This document shows positions 32,280 through 40,785 of a DNA stretch of 64,000 nucleotides, piece after piece. The notes beneath the pieces are model-generated. The model did not search any database and was not told the origin of the DNA. It worked only from the letters and a program-made list of their open reading frames with translations. The stretch comes from Tetramitus jugosus (taxonomy: Eukaryota; Heterolobosea; Eutetramitea; Acrasida; Vahlkampfiidae), in contig OW569363.1 of the NCBI GenBank assembly GCA_937625935.1, forward strand, positions 310,001-374,000, written 5' to 3'. Position 1 is the first letter of the stretch; each line of letters opens with the position of its first letter. The position numbers were made by a program, and so were the translations under genes.

Positions 32280-33428
32280 CTACAGGTTGGAAGAATCACT
32301 CTGGTGAGTGTTTTGATTGATGCCCTTCATCAAAGAGCGTAACCTTGTAGTAGGACCGCCGATGGACACAGAGCCATCTGTTGTTGTTTTCTTGTTTTGG
32401 GCCTTGTTGCTCCTCAGATCACCCAGTGTGATCCTAGCACTCCTCTTCTTGTTGTCATTGAGTTGTGGACTTTGAATCTCCTTTTCGGAGTCGTCGTCCA
32501 CATCCACAATGACTGGTTCGTCCTCAGTCAAACCATACCTTTTGCGTGCACTGGCTAGTGCCAATGCAGCAATTTCCTTCTTCGCTCTGGCAAACACTGG
32601 AGAAGTGGCATTCACTTGCTCCAGGATTTGCTGATTTTCAGCGCTGAGCTGTGCAACAGGCACTGTTGGCAGTGGTGTTGCACTCCTTTGTTCTTCTGTC
32701 TCCATCAGACCAGGAGCAGTTCTTTGTGCAACTTCTTGTTCCGGTATCGGAACCGGTTTGTTGCCCTCTTGGTCCTTTGTCTTTGCCAATTCCTTGGTGA
32801 GTTCTGTGACCTGTCGACGCAGTCCGTCAACCACCGTCAGCAGCTCCTCATACATCTTTGTCAACCTCTTGTTGACGGCCTTGAGAGGATCATGTGGTCT
32901 CTCGACGTATCGAGTGACCGTGGCCTTTACCTTGTTCGCTCCGGTGAGCACTGCTTGTGCATAGGTTTCATCACCCATGACCACGAAAGCAGTGTCACGC
33001 TTCTTGAGCACACTGGCGACCTTTTCACGTCCCAGTAGCTTCTTGATATCGTCCACTGACATGCTCTTCATGCCATGGACGACCACCTTTCTTGTGCAAT
33101 CAACACTGCGCTTGGGTGCAGCAGTGCTGTTGCCAATCCTCCTTTGCTTGTTGAACAAATCAACAAAGTCATAGATGCGGTCACCCTTGACCGTCACCCA
33201 TGCAACAAAGCGTTGCTGGCCTTTCCTCTTGATGACTTGGACTCGGTTGAGCCAGTCACCAAACTCCTCTCCAATCTTTCTTGCCAAAGATGACTGAGAG
33301 ACGCCATTACCGTTGCCAGTAATGACGACCTCTCTGTCACTTGGCCTCGTGCCTTTCCGTGCAGTGGTCCACACTGCATAACGGCTGTTGCCGTATTCCT
33401 TCACCAAATTTGTTGAATCACCAGACAT
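32280..33428 (-). CDS. Element ORF, ORF1p-like (RRM-like plus coiled coil)
   Basis: A 382-residue protein of no family I can name. Two regions of alternating strands and helices look RRM-like: about 30-95 (REVVITGNGNGVS ... RFVAWVTVKGD) and 110-180 (RKVVVHGMKSMSVDDIKKLL ... TAFVVMGDETYA). A heptad-patterned coiled coil follows at about 185-225 (RLTKMYEELLTVVDGLRRQV). The rest is disordered and Glu/Gln/Pro-rich with a basic end. This order recalls LINE ORF1 proteins, which are nucleic-acid chaperones, but the match is architectural only. The ATG at 33428 is first in frame, 44 bp from the inferred element end. An internally deleted copy of the same ORF lies downstream. Confidence 0.6.
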   Translation of the reverse strand: MSGDSTNLVKEYGNSRYAVWTTARKGTRPSDREVVITGNGNGVSQSSLARKIGEEFGDWLNRVQVIKRKGQQRFVAWVTVKGDRIYDFVDLFNKQRRIGNSTAAPKRSVDCTRKVVVHGMKSMSVDDIKKLLGREKVASVLKKRDTAFVVMGDETYAQAVLTGANKVKATVTRYVERPHDPLKAVNKRLTKMYEELLTVVDGLRRQVTELTKELAKTKDQEGNKPVPIPEQEVAQRTAPGLMETEEQRSATPLPTVPVAQLSAENQQILEQVNATSPVFARAKKEIAALALASARKRYGLTEDEPVIVDVDDDSEKEIQSPQLNDNKKRSARITLGDLRSNKAQNKKTTTDGSVSIGGPTTRLRSLMKGINQNTHQSDSSNL

Positions 33429-33500
33429 GTGATTCCGTTTTTTTCTGCGTTTTTTTTGGAAGAAATTAGTGAAATTGTCTGGAGGAAAATGAAATATGAC

Positions 33501-33570
33501 TCTCCTATGGTCTAGTGGTATGATAGCGGACTCTGAATCCGTTGACGGTGGTTCGATTCCACCTAGGAGA
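33501..33570 (+). tRNA. tRNA-Gln (anticodon CTG)
   Basis: A 70-nt cloverleaf without an intron. The acceptor 5' strand TCTCCTA pairs with 3' TAGGAGA. The D region has the A box TGGTCTAGTGGT. The anticodon stem GCGGA/TCCGT encloses the loop CTCTGAA, giving anticodon CTG (reads CAG). The T stem GGTGG/CCACC encloses TTCGATT, the B box. CCA is not encoded, as expected for a nuclear gene. Its 5' flank is 29 bp from the mobile element end. Confidence 0.95.
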
Positions 33571-33621
33571 ACATTTTGGTTTTCCCTTTATCCTGAAGGC
33601 TGCAAAAAGACTTAATCAAAA

Positions 33622-33740
33622 GCCTACATTACTGAGGGTTCTCGAGTAGTCTCCTATCTCAATACTAACTCAGCCAGATGGTGCTTAACTTCTCTATTCG
33701 AAATGGGAAGAGGTGGTTCCACCATTGTATGAACGTAGAC
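33622..33740 (-). rRNA. 5S rRNA
   Basis: A 119-nt unit that reads as 5S rRNA on the minus strand. Visible are GTCTACG at the 5' end pairing with TGTAGGC at the 3' end, the loop A-helix II region, TCCCATTTCGAA, GAAGTTAAGC (box A region of the 5S internal promoter), AGTTAGTATTG and GGAGACTAC. All occur at conserved spacing. It lies 51 bp beyond the tRNA-Gln gene, with the two 3' ends facing each other. In Naegleria the large rRNAs are carried on an extrachromosomal plasmid, so a dispersed chromosomal 5S copy is plausible. T-rich sequence after the 3' end (33621 and below) can serve as the Pol III terminator. Confidence 0.95.
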
Positions 33741-34081
33741 AACAATTCTTGTTTTTCGCATAGTTTGCCCGCCAGGGCCAGAAAAAGATTAGGAGAGTAA
33801 TCTACAAGAGGTAGTAAGTACAGGCACCATACAACTATGTAGCGGAGGAGGAGTGAAGCACTACTCTTCCGTGGAGAATGAGGGAACGATTGCTCACATG
33901 CTGGTTGATAGGCTGAATGATCCGCTACTCTTCACCGTACATCATTTCAAAGCAGACGGAAAAGTCGTTTGGTGGCAGAAGTGGGGCAAGCCAGTGAAGG
34001 TCTTGCCGATCACTCAAAGACTCGAACTCAAACAGCATCACTCACAACAAAACAATTGAATAACCTTGTCCGAGAATATAA
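33741..34081. other. Intergenic, no supported gene
   Basis: A 341-bp stretch between the 5S gene and the UBP-finger gene. A 68-codon frame at 33853-34059 begins with GTG and lacks a recognisable motif. It could be the 5' leader of the next gene or a remnant. No second RNA gene seen. Confidence 0.35.
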
Positions 34082-34498
34082 ATGTCTTCCTCCTCATCTG
34101 GATACTCCCTTCCTTGCTCTGCCCCAGAGGTCGTTGGTGGATTTGCTGTCGAGCCTAAAAGAAACTGTCCTCATGTTCTCCTGCCTGATAAGCACATTGC
34201 TGCCATCTCCACTGTAAATGAAGATGAACTAAAAAGATTGTACTTGGTCGCTGCACAATCCAAGTGTCAGCATCCCCATTGTGATGAACAGGATGAAAAT
34301 TGGCTCTGTTTACAATGTGGTGTACTTCTCTGCTCCAGATACAAGAATGCTCACATGGCTGATCACTGTGATCAAGATCAAGATGAATCTGCTAAGGATC
34401 ACTGTATAGCTGTCAGTATGAGTGATTTGAGCTTTTGGTGCTACAAGTGTGAATCCTATATTCAATCTCCAGTGTTGCAGTTTAAGCACAAGCGGTAA
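34082..34498 (+). CDS. Stand-alone UBP-type zinc finger protein
   Basis: A 138-residue protein. After a Ser-rich start, residues 32-135 form a ZnF-UBP domain: CPHV, then CQHPHCDEQDENWLCLQCG, CSRYKNAHMADHC and a terminal HCIAVSMSDLSFWCYKCESYI. The spacing of Cys and His ligands fits the HDAC6/USP5-type finger, which binds the free C-terminal Gly-Gly of ubiquitin. No USP catalytic domain follows, as the frame closes after VLQFKHKR. A downstream exon cannot be excluded, but no donor was evident. It is convergent with a MINDY deubiquitinase 83 bp away. Confidence 0.82.
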   Translation: MSSSSSGYSLPCSAPEVVGGFAVEPKRNCPHVLLPDKHIAAISTVNEDELKRLYLVAAQSKCQHPHCDEQDENWLCLQCGVLLCSRYKNAHMADHCDQDQDESAKDHCIAVSMSDLSFWCYKCESYIQSPVLQFKHKR

Positions 34499-34581
34499 AA
34501 CAAGTGACCAGACCCAAAGAAGTACCGAAGAAAATGGTCAAGCTGTTCTGAGAAGTTTTGTTTCTTGTGGGGAGTGCAAGT

Positions 34582-36012
34582 TTATTGGATCGAACAATTG
34601 TTGTTCTTCTCTCTCTTTCTAGATTCAGACACTCGCCGATTAAATGCTTGTGGATCCTCTCTTTTCTGTTGCTCCTCTCTCTGTCTGCGTTGTGCATTGA
34701 GTTCAGATAGCTGCTCTGCCTGACCCATGTATCGATTGTTTCCCGAGGATTTGGGTGTTGTTGGTTTCATCATTTCTCTCTGTTGTCGAATCGTGGGTAA
34801 GGTACCGTGAGGTACCGAACTTGTATTCAAATCGACCATTGTTTGTCCATTGTTTGCACTCGGCACACTTCTGGTGGGTTGCTGTTGTGGATGGGCAGAA
34901 CTGGTGGAAGATGATCCGTTCAGTTGTCTCTGCTGTTCATTCTGCACAGCTGCTTGCTCCTGTCTCTGAAGCTGCATGGCCAATTCAAAATCCATCTGCT
35001 CTTCCTTTTCTTTCTGCAACCTTCTCTCCTCACTCATCTGTATCTGATTCATCACATCCTCGTGTCTCACCGTGTTCTGAAACAGTGAAAAATCACCGCG
35101 ACAATAAATGTTGTCTCCTGAAATGTCATCGATACGCTCCCACACCACATCCTCCTGATCTGCAAATCCCTCATCCGTGCACAACAAGTGCACTCGTCCA
35201 TTATATTTACAAATCGTAGCAAAGTGATTGTTTCGGAACAGAACAGCCAAATTGTGATCACCCAACACTTCGTGCAGTGCCAATAACCCCACTTCTGTCA
35301 TTTGACTCAGACTCGAATCCAAAAACTCTGATATCAACAATCCGTCTCTCTTAATCTTTTCTCTCTGCTCTACTGTATACTCCTCGAGTAGTGTTCGATT
35401 GTCCAATGAGCCATTCTCAGCAGCCATCACATCTCTCATCAAAAACACTTTTTCAACTGCTTGCGTATACGTGAGATCACCAATGGCTTGACTCAGTGCT
35501 TCATCCTGAGCATCGACAATCCATCCGTGAACAAGCTTTGTTTTCATGAGAGAAAAGATGCGAATTTCAGGTGTTTCTTCAAATTGGGTGCATCCATTGA
35601 AACGAACATTGACATTTAATCCGTCTTTAATCTCTGGTAATATGCCCAGTGCTTGTGAAATGTCCAACGTTGTCTCCTCAACATTCTTATTACTATTGTT
35701 CGTAATTTCTCCGTCATGAGCAGAGTTTTGTTGTTGTTGTTGTTTCTGTTGTTGTTGCTGTTGTTGTTGGGTAGAGTAGTCCAATAGATAGGAACCTAGG
35801 ATGTCAACGAGATGACTACTCGATACATATTGCTTGTTTGTGTTAATTCTCATATCTGTGCCTCTCAGTGTCAATGTGTTGACAATGGCCAACAGTGGAC
35901 ATGGACCATTTTTCGATTGGAGAATAATGGGGCAGCGACGAGTACCTAATTTGATCATTTTGATCAAGTATTGTTGTTCGATTGGTTGTTGTTGTTGTTG
36001 TTCCGCACTCAT
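34582..36012 (-). CDS. MINDY-family deubiquitinase (FAM63-like)
   Basis: A 476-residue cysteine protease of the MINDY family, which removes K48-linked ubiquitin chains. The N-terminal segment has NGPCPLLAI with the catalytic Cys38. A Gln-rich insert (82-95) separates it from the body. The segment GLNVNVRFNGC matches the family, as does LFRNNHFATI with the catalytic His263, followed by LLCTDEGF. The C-terminus holds a UIM-like helix (DFELAMQLQRQEQAA) and disordered Gln/Ser-rich sequence. Length is close to MINDY1/2. The ATG at 36012 is the first in frame, preceded by TTG/TTA repeats in the leader. Confidence 0.88.
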   Translation of the reverse strand: MSAEQQQQQPIEQQYLIKMIKLGTRRCPIILQSKNGPCPLLAIVNTLTLRGTDMRINTNKQYVSSSHLVDILGSYLLDYSTQQQQQQQQKQQQQQNSAHDGEITNNSNKNVEETTLDISQALGILPEIKDGLNVNVRFNGCTQFEETPEIRIFSLMKTKLVHGWIVDAQDEALSQAIGDLTYTQAVEKVFLMRDVMAAENGSLDNRTLLEEYTVEQREKIKRDGLLISEFLDSSLSQMTEVGLLALHEVLGDHNLAVLFRNNHFATICKYNGRVHLLCTDEGFADQEDVVWERIDDISGDNIYCRGDFSLFQNTVRHEDVMNQIQMSEERRLQKEKEEQMDFELAMQLQRQEQAAVQNEQQRQLNGSSSTSSAHPQQQPTRSVPSANNGQTMVDLNTSSVPHGTLPTIRQQREMMKPTTPKSSGNNRYMGQAEQLSELNAQRRQREEQQKREDPQAFNRRVSESRKREKNNNCSIQ

Positions 36013-36261
36013 TTTGTTATTGTTGTTGTTGTTATTGTTACTGTTGTTGTTGCTGGTTTGATGATTGTGTGGTTTTTGTGCACAACAAAGGACTAGTTTC
36101 AGGAGCTTTTCGGGACTAAATTTAGCAGATGGACTCCAACATCGGGGAGAACTTACGAGTCAAAGGTGGAGATGTGGAAATGGAAGGGAATCTACAAAGG
36201 AATAAAGAGGATAAGAACACCTTCATGAACAGGCAACTTCACATAAATCTGAACCGAAATT

Positions 36262-36939
36262 TTACTTGTCAATGGTTGACCATGGGATTCGGCAGATGAT
36301 TAGACAACTCAACCAAAAGTAGAATGAGAAAAAGAATCCCAAGATCCACCGTACGATATCATAGCCCTTGCCGATGCCCAATGGCAGGTTGTGAAGCATA
36401 TCTGCAAAACTCCACATTTCTTCTAGGTCCAGGATATGAAAATGTGTACCATCGTCATTCATCTTGAAACTGTACACTAGCTGGGTTCTCAACGGATAAC
36501 TGTAACCTCTAAAAAACTTCAATTGATTCAAGTTCATGACTCCGTCCACAAAGCATCTTCCTTTGCTTGGATCCTTTGAATCCATGGCCACATTCAACTG
36601 ATAAATATCAAAGTTGAAGTAGAAGGAACAATGAAAACCCTTCGCTCCAACCTTGAACATCCGGATGCCCTTTGTAGTTTGCCATGGATCTCTGAAAGTG
36701 ATAGACTCATCCAAGTATGGCCAAACCTCCTTTCGCAACACACCTAATTTCACATCAGTGTCATACAGCCAATGAGTGAGTTTTGTGAAGATAGTGTCCA
36801 ACTCTTGAGTACTCATCGACTCACCATGAGGGGAGAATTGTCTATCTTTCAATAGAGGTTTCTTCTTCTCCTGGCTTTGAGACTTCTTCAGTTGTATTCT
36901 GTCCATCATTTTACCGATAGTCGTTTCACTCTGCTTCAT
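36262..36939 (-). CDS. DUF2358-like (NTF2-fold) protein with C-terminal membrane segment
   Basis: A 225-residue protein. Residues 40-180 resemble DUF2358 proteins with an NTF2-like fold: LRKEVWPYLDESITFRDPWQTTKGI, then FHCSFYFNFDIYQLNV and LVYSFKMNDDGT (each a short span). The family is related to animal C6orf136 and plant homologues. A hydrophobic segment close to the end (FFFSFYFWLSCLIIC) may anchor it in a membrane. The frame is open upstream to a possible TAG acceptor near 37000, so a first exon may add residues before the ATG at 36939. The activity is unknown. Confidence 0.6.
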   Translation of the reverse strand: MKQSETTIGKMMDRIQLKKSQSQEKKKPLLKDRQFSPHGESMSTQELDTIFTKLTHWLYDTDVKLGVLRKEVWPYLDESITFRDPWQTTKGIRMFKVGAKGFHCSFYFNFDIYQLNVAMDSKDPSKGRCFVDGVMNLNQLKFFRGYSYPLRTQLVYSFKMNDDGTHFHILDLEEMWSFADMLHNLPLGIGKGYDIVRWILGFFFSFYFWLSCLIICRIPWSTIDK

Positions 36940-37105
36940 GGTTTCTTGAAGAATATTTCGTTTCAAAAAGCCCACACAAGCTCCCAGTAAAAGCTAAAAC
37001 TTATGAAGATGATTTCGTCATCTGGCTTGCAAACCTCAATAGGCGAGCGTTGAGGAGTTTACAGAGGAGCCAAAAATAGAAAAACAAAATTTTACAAGCT
37101 TTCAA

Positions 37106-37609
37106 TTAATTACAAAGAAACGATATCGATGCCTTGTACAATGTCGATTTGTACCGTTCCAAATGCTCTCCTCTGGATTCCAGTTTCCTAGTAGTTAGTG
37201 AATCCTTATCATTCACTATCTTGTTCTTATTCAACGTTGAGTCAATCTTTTCGATGTTGGGGGAGTTCGTCACCAATGTATGCTTGAACGTTGGGAACGA
37301 ATGTCTCTCTCTCTTTGGCCTAGTGTATGGGTAATGAACAAAATTGAGAACACCAGTTCTTGGCTTCGAAGACCGCTTTGGTTTAGTCATGCCAGAAGAA
37401 GGTGTATAAGTATCATCATTTGAAGGTTTTCTTGGAGGTGGTGACAGAGGGACGACCAATATTTTAAATGGTTGCGCCGGACAAGGTTTTTCTTTCGGAG
37501 TGTACATGTGATACAAGGTTTGAAATTCTTCGTGCATTGAACCATCTGGACCGTAATGCGAAAACCTCCATATTCTCTCTTGCTGTGATAGAGTGCTAGA
37601 AGTAGTCAT
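37106..37609 (-). CDS. Unknown basic protein, 167 residues
   Basis: I do not recognise this protein. It is basic and Pro/Ser/Lys-rich, without TM segments or Cys clusters. The N-terminus has an aromatic stretch, ERIWRFSHYGPDGSMHEEFQTLYHMYTP, that looks conserved, followed by Pro-rich KILVVPLSPPPRKP and VLNFVHYPYTRPKRERHSFP. The C-terminal third is charged. Proteins of this kind in amoeboflagellates are often cytoskeletal or flagellar, but this is a guess. The ATG at 37609 is the first in frame. Confidence 0.55.
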   Translation of the reverse strand: MTTSSTLSQQERIWRFSHYGPDGSMHEEFQTLYHMYTPKEKPCPAQPFKILVVPLSPPPRKPSNDDTYTPSSGMTKPKRSSKPRTGVLNFVHYPYTRPKRERHSFPTFKHTLVTNSPNIEKIDSTLNKNKIVNDKDSLTTRKLESRGEHLERYKSTLYKASISFLCN

Positions 37610-37887
37610 TGTTGTTTGTTGTGTGGGTGTTAGATTGATTTGAATTGGGATGGTTTGGTAGAGAACAGACAGTGTTACACAGCCCTTTTAAAACAGCATG
37701 ACATGCTTGAGTGACTTGAGCTTGTCTACCCCTGCCTTCTTCTAAAAAGGAAAAGCCATTACAAATTCAATGGTAGCTACTTTCCTCCTCACAGAGAAAC
37801 AATCATCCACTATCACCAAAAAAGTAGGAATGCGGTAGATCCTCCTCGCCTCCGAAGACATCTTGGCTCACTTTCAGTACTCACTTT

Positions 37888-38733
37888 TCATTTTCTCTTT
37901 CTTCTGTGGGAAACGGAAACAATTGGACCGACGATCAGTGCTGCCGATATCAGACAGATCCAGACAAAGAGATGCATCCAAGCAATTTGGACCTTCCATT
38001 CTTTGCGACATGTTGAAGGCTACCAACCATAACAGAGAACAACAGCTATCAACAATACATGTTTGGAGAATTAGATTTTCTTCCAGCGCTGACAGCAAAT
38101 CAAACATCAACTTTCCACCCTAAAACGAGGAACAGTTGGGATGATTAAAGGATCCTCTCTTGTCATTACCTCAACGGGATTGGTACTTGACGATGAAAGA
38201 AGGATGATATGTGTAATTAAGGAATTTGTCTGTTGCCATCACTTACCTTCCCGAAATGACTTGTTTGGGAACGTACATGGCGTAGTGAATGACTGTGTTG
38301 TTGGTCATTTGTGGAGATTGAACTGAACAAGATTGTTGTCGTTGTTAGGATAAGAAGAATGGTGATCATTCGAGCTCGAATTTTGGTAGGCATCTGTTCA
38401 CGATTGCTTACTCAACTTTGAACAGTTGCTGATTATCGGTTTATCACTTCCTCAGTTGTTAGGCCACGGATTTTTAGGACTTACAGTTCAACCAGTTCCT
38501 TGGCGCCAGAAGAGATACTTTGGCAACTGATTTTCTTGTTCTTGTATGACTTTCTCAGGGATCAGCTCCATGTTTAAATCAAAAAGAGCCTTAAGCGACG
38601 TACTTCGAAGCTTGCTCGATCACAATGATCACACTAGATCTTCTAGTGAGATGGATATTATACTTTTCTCAAGAGCATTTGGCTTTCTCTGTACCGAATC
38701 ATGAAATAGTTTCAAAGAACGGAGATCACCCAT
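37888..38733 (-). CDS. Unresolved intron-rich gene, probable small membrane protein
   Basis: No single long frame exists, but several minus-strand pieces look coding. A start candidate is at 38733 (MGDLRSLKLF). A stretch at about 38590-38497 encodes DLNMELIPEKVIQEQENQLP. A piece at 38302-38244 ends in a GTAAGT donor. The final piece, 38019-37888, follows a TAG acceptor and encodes a basic start, a hydrophobic helix (IAWMHLFVWICLISAALIV) and the tail HRRKRK. A CTAAC branch-point-like site precedes an acceptor near 38320. Different donor choices give different frames, so I do not give a protein. Alternatives are a short gene plus untranslated sequence, or a non-coding transcript. Confidence 0.35.
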
Positions 38734-38911
38734 TTCGCTTTGCGCTTTACAATTTCAATACTCCGAAAATGACGGGCTGGATAGAATATCCGATTTCTGT
38801 GAGTCACACAGCGACTTTTCCACGCGTGTTTCTGCTCTTCACACGCGTTGTTCTGTGAGTGAGAAAAATCACACACAACGCACGTGAAAACAAAATCGCT
38901 TCCACAAACAA

Positions 38912-40360
38912 ATGGCTTTGAGACAACTTGGTAGATTTGCCGTCAAGCAACAACAAACTAAACATATCAATGCTCTCCCATTGATCTCCATGAGACACAA
39001 GTCAACTGAACACAAGTTTGATATTGATGCTGTAAGTAGACATTTGACTTTTTTTTCTATCGTCTATGTTGTGAATGATGAGATGGACCAATGAGTCCAT
39101 TTGATTTTTTCAGTGATCACATCCACAACATTTTTTCCACAATGTCCACCACAACACGAAAGCTAAACCCTGATTTTTTTTTGTTGTTTTTTGATTGAAC
39201 CTCTCTACACATGGACAACCGAAAACACAAATTCACCATTCCCAAAGACAACTGCCTTCCAAATCCATAGACCACAAAATGAGCTTGGTGAGGCTTTCAC
39301 TGGCCCAAACAACTACACAACTGCAACCAAGGAAGAATTGTTGCAAATGTACAAATTGATGGCATTGATCAGAAGATTTGAACTTGCTTCCGATTTGCAA
39401 TACAAGGAGAGAAAGATTAGAGGTTTCTGCCACTTGTACTCTGGTCAAGAAGCTGTTTGCACAGGTATTGAATTTGCAATCACAAAAGAAGACGCAATCA
39501 TTACTGCCTACAGAGATCACGGATATCAATTGGTTCGTGGTGACACTGCTGACAGAACCATGGCTGAATTGTTTGGTAAGTATGGTGGATGCTCCAAGGG
39601 TAAGGGTGGCTCTATGCACATGTACCTCAAGGAAAAGAACTTTTATGGTGGAAATGGTATTGTTGGTGCTCAAGTGCCAGTCGGTGCCGGTCTAGCCATG
39701 GGTCTCCAATACAAGCACAAGTTGGCCAACAAGGACAGCACAAAGAATAGCACCAATGTTGCTTTTGCCATGTATGGTGATGGTGCATCCAACCAAGGTC
39801 AAGTCTTTGAAGCATTCAACATGGCCAAGTTGTGGAAGCTCCCAGTCATCTTTGTCTGTGAGAACAACAAGTATGGTATGGGTACATCTGTTCAGAGATC
39901 ATCTGGATCTACTGAGTATTACAAGAGAGGTGACTACATTCCTGGTATTCGTGTCGACGGTATGGATATCTTTGCTGTCAAGGAAGCCACCAGATATGCC
40001 AAGGAGTATGCAACCACTCACGGTCCTCTTGTCATGGAAATGGAAACCTACAGATACTATGGTCACAGTATGTCCGATCCTGGTATCACATACAGAAGTC
40101 GTGATGAGATCCAAGAGGTCAGAAAGCACAGAGACCCAATTGTCAGAATGAAGAACAGAATCATTGAAGCTGGTATTGTCACTGAGGAAGAATTGAAGGA
40201 GATTGACAAACAAATTAAGCAAGAAGTTGACGCTTCTGTCAAATTCTCTGAGGAGTCCCCACTCCCACCTGCTCACGAATTGGTCACCGATATTTATGTT
40301 GACAAGCAATACACTGTCAAGGGTAGACACGCCCAAGAGATTTTCAATGTGAGCCAATAA
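38912..40360 (+). CDS. PDHA1: Pyruvate dehydrogenase E1 component subunit alpha, mitochondrial
   Basis: Two exons, 38912-39031 and 39248-40360, with a 216-bp intron (GTAAGT, acceptor CCCAAAG), give 410 residues. It is the thiamine diphosphate-binding subunit of the pyruvate dehydrogenase complex. Visible are a presequence (about 1-32), HLYSGQEAV, the TPP motif from GDG (217-219) to NN (246-247), and the regulatory loop YGHSMSDPG (311-319). In mammals the kinase site 1 Ser is in that loop (here Ser314), and the second site position is Thr rather than Ser (GITYR). A GGNGIVG and VPVGAG block is also typical. E1-beta is not in the window. The start ATG begins the presequence. Confidence 0.95.
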
Positions 40361-40785
40361 GCACTCAAGCGCTCAACTGTACCGTGGTGATGAGATGGTA
40401 AAGTACACAATGTCCTATCGTAATATCCATAGCATAAACGGCAAAGTTTTTTGTTTTAATTTCTGGCCAGCAGTTGCTTGGTTCTAGCTTGCACATCCAG
40501 CACTAATAATAATAGCAAATCGATGATTGTTCAATCCAATAGCTTCACCTTTCACGCTTGCGCATCACAGTGGGCAACCAAGGATGCCAGCAAGTCTGTT
40601 GATGCTCAGGCCTTGGAGGTGCTATTTTTGTTTTTCCCATCATCCGGCGGGCTTTGCTGACGTTCTGGCAAGAGCAAAAGGCCAAGCTTTTTATTTTTGA
40701 ATTCTCTTTTCAACACAAAAAAAACCAACACACGACCAAGCATTAACACAAACATACACACAAATCGTTGTCCAAAACACACAAT
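40361..40785. other. Intergenic, no supported feature
   Basis: A 425-bp gap between PDH E1-alpha and HMG-CoA lyase, both plus. It includes the HMG-CoA lyase promoter. A 60-codon plus-strand frame at 40478-40660 has no motif. No RNA gene seen. Confidence 0.4.

Larger units (their letters stand above)
32138..33471 (-). mobile_element. Poly(A)-tailed single-ORF element, LINE/SINE-like (copy A)
   Basis: A 1,334-bp unit on the minus strand. It has a short leader from 33471, one ORF (33428-32280), a 3' region with two hairpins and a terminal poly(A) of about 24 bases broken by one C (32162-32138). The same leader sequence restarts immediately after the poly(A) as copy B, which fixes both ends of the unit. 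Poly(A), the absence of terminal repeats and a coiled-coil ORF suggest a non-LTR retroelement or a non-autonomous relative. No reverse transcriptase is present in this window, so it would need one supplied in trans. It ends 29 bp upstream of a tRNA-Gln gene. Confidence 0.65.

Noticed and set aside
33853-34059. A 68-codon plus-strand frame after the 5S gene.
   Set aside because: It starts at GTG, has no recognisable motif and probably lies in the leader of the UBP-finger gene.
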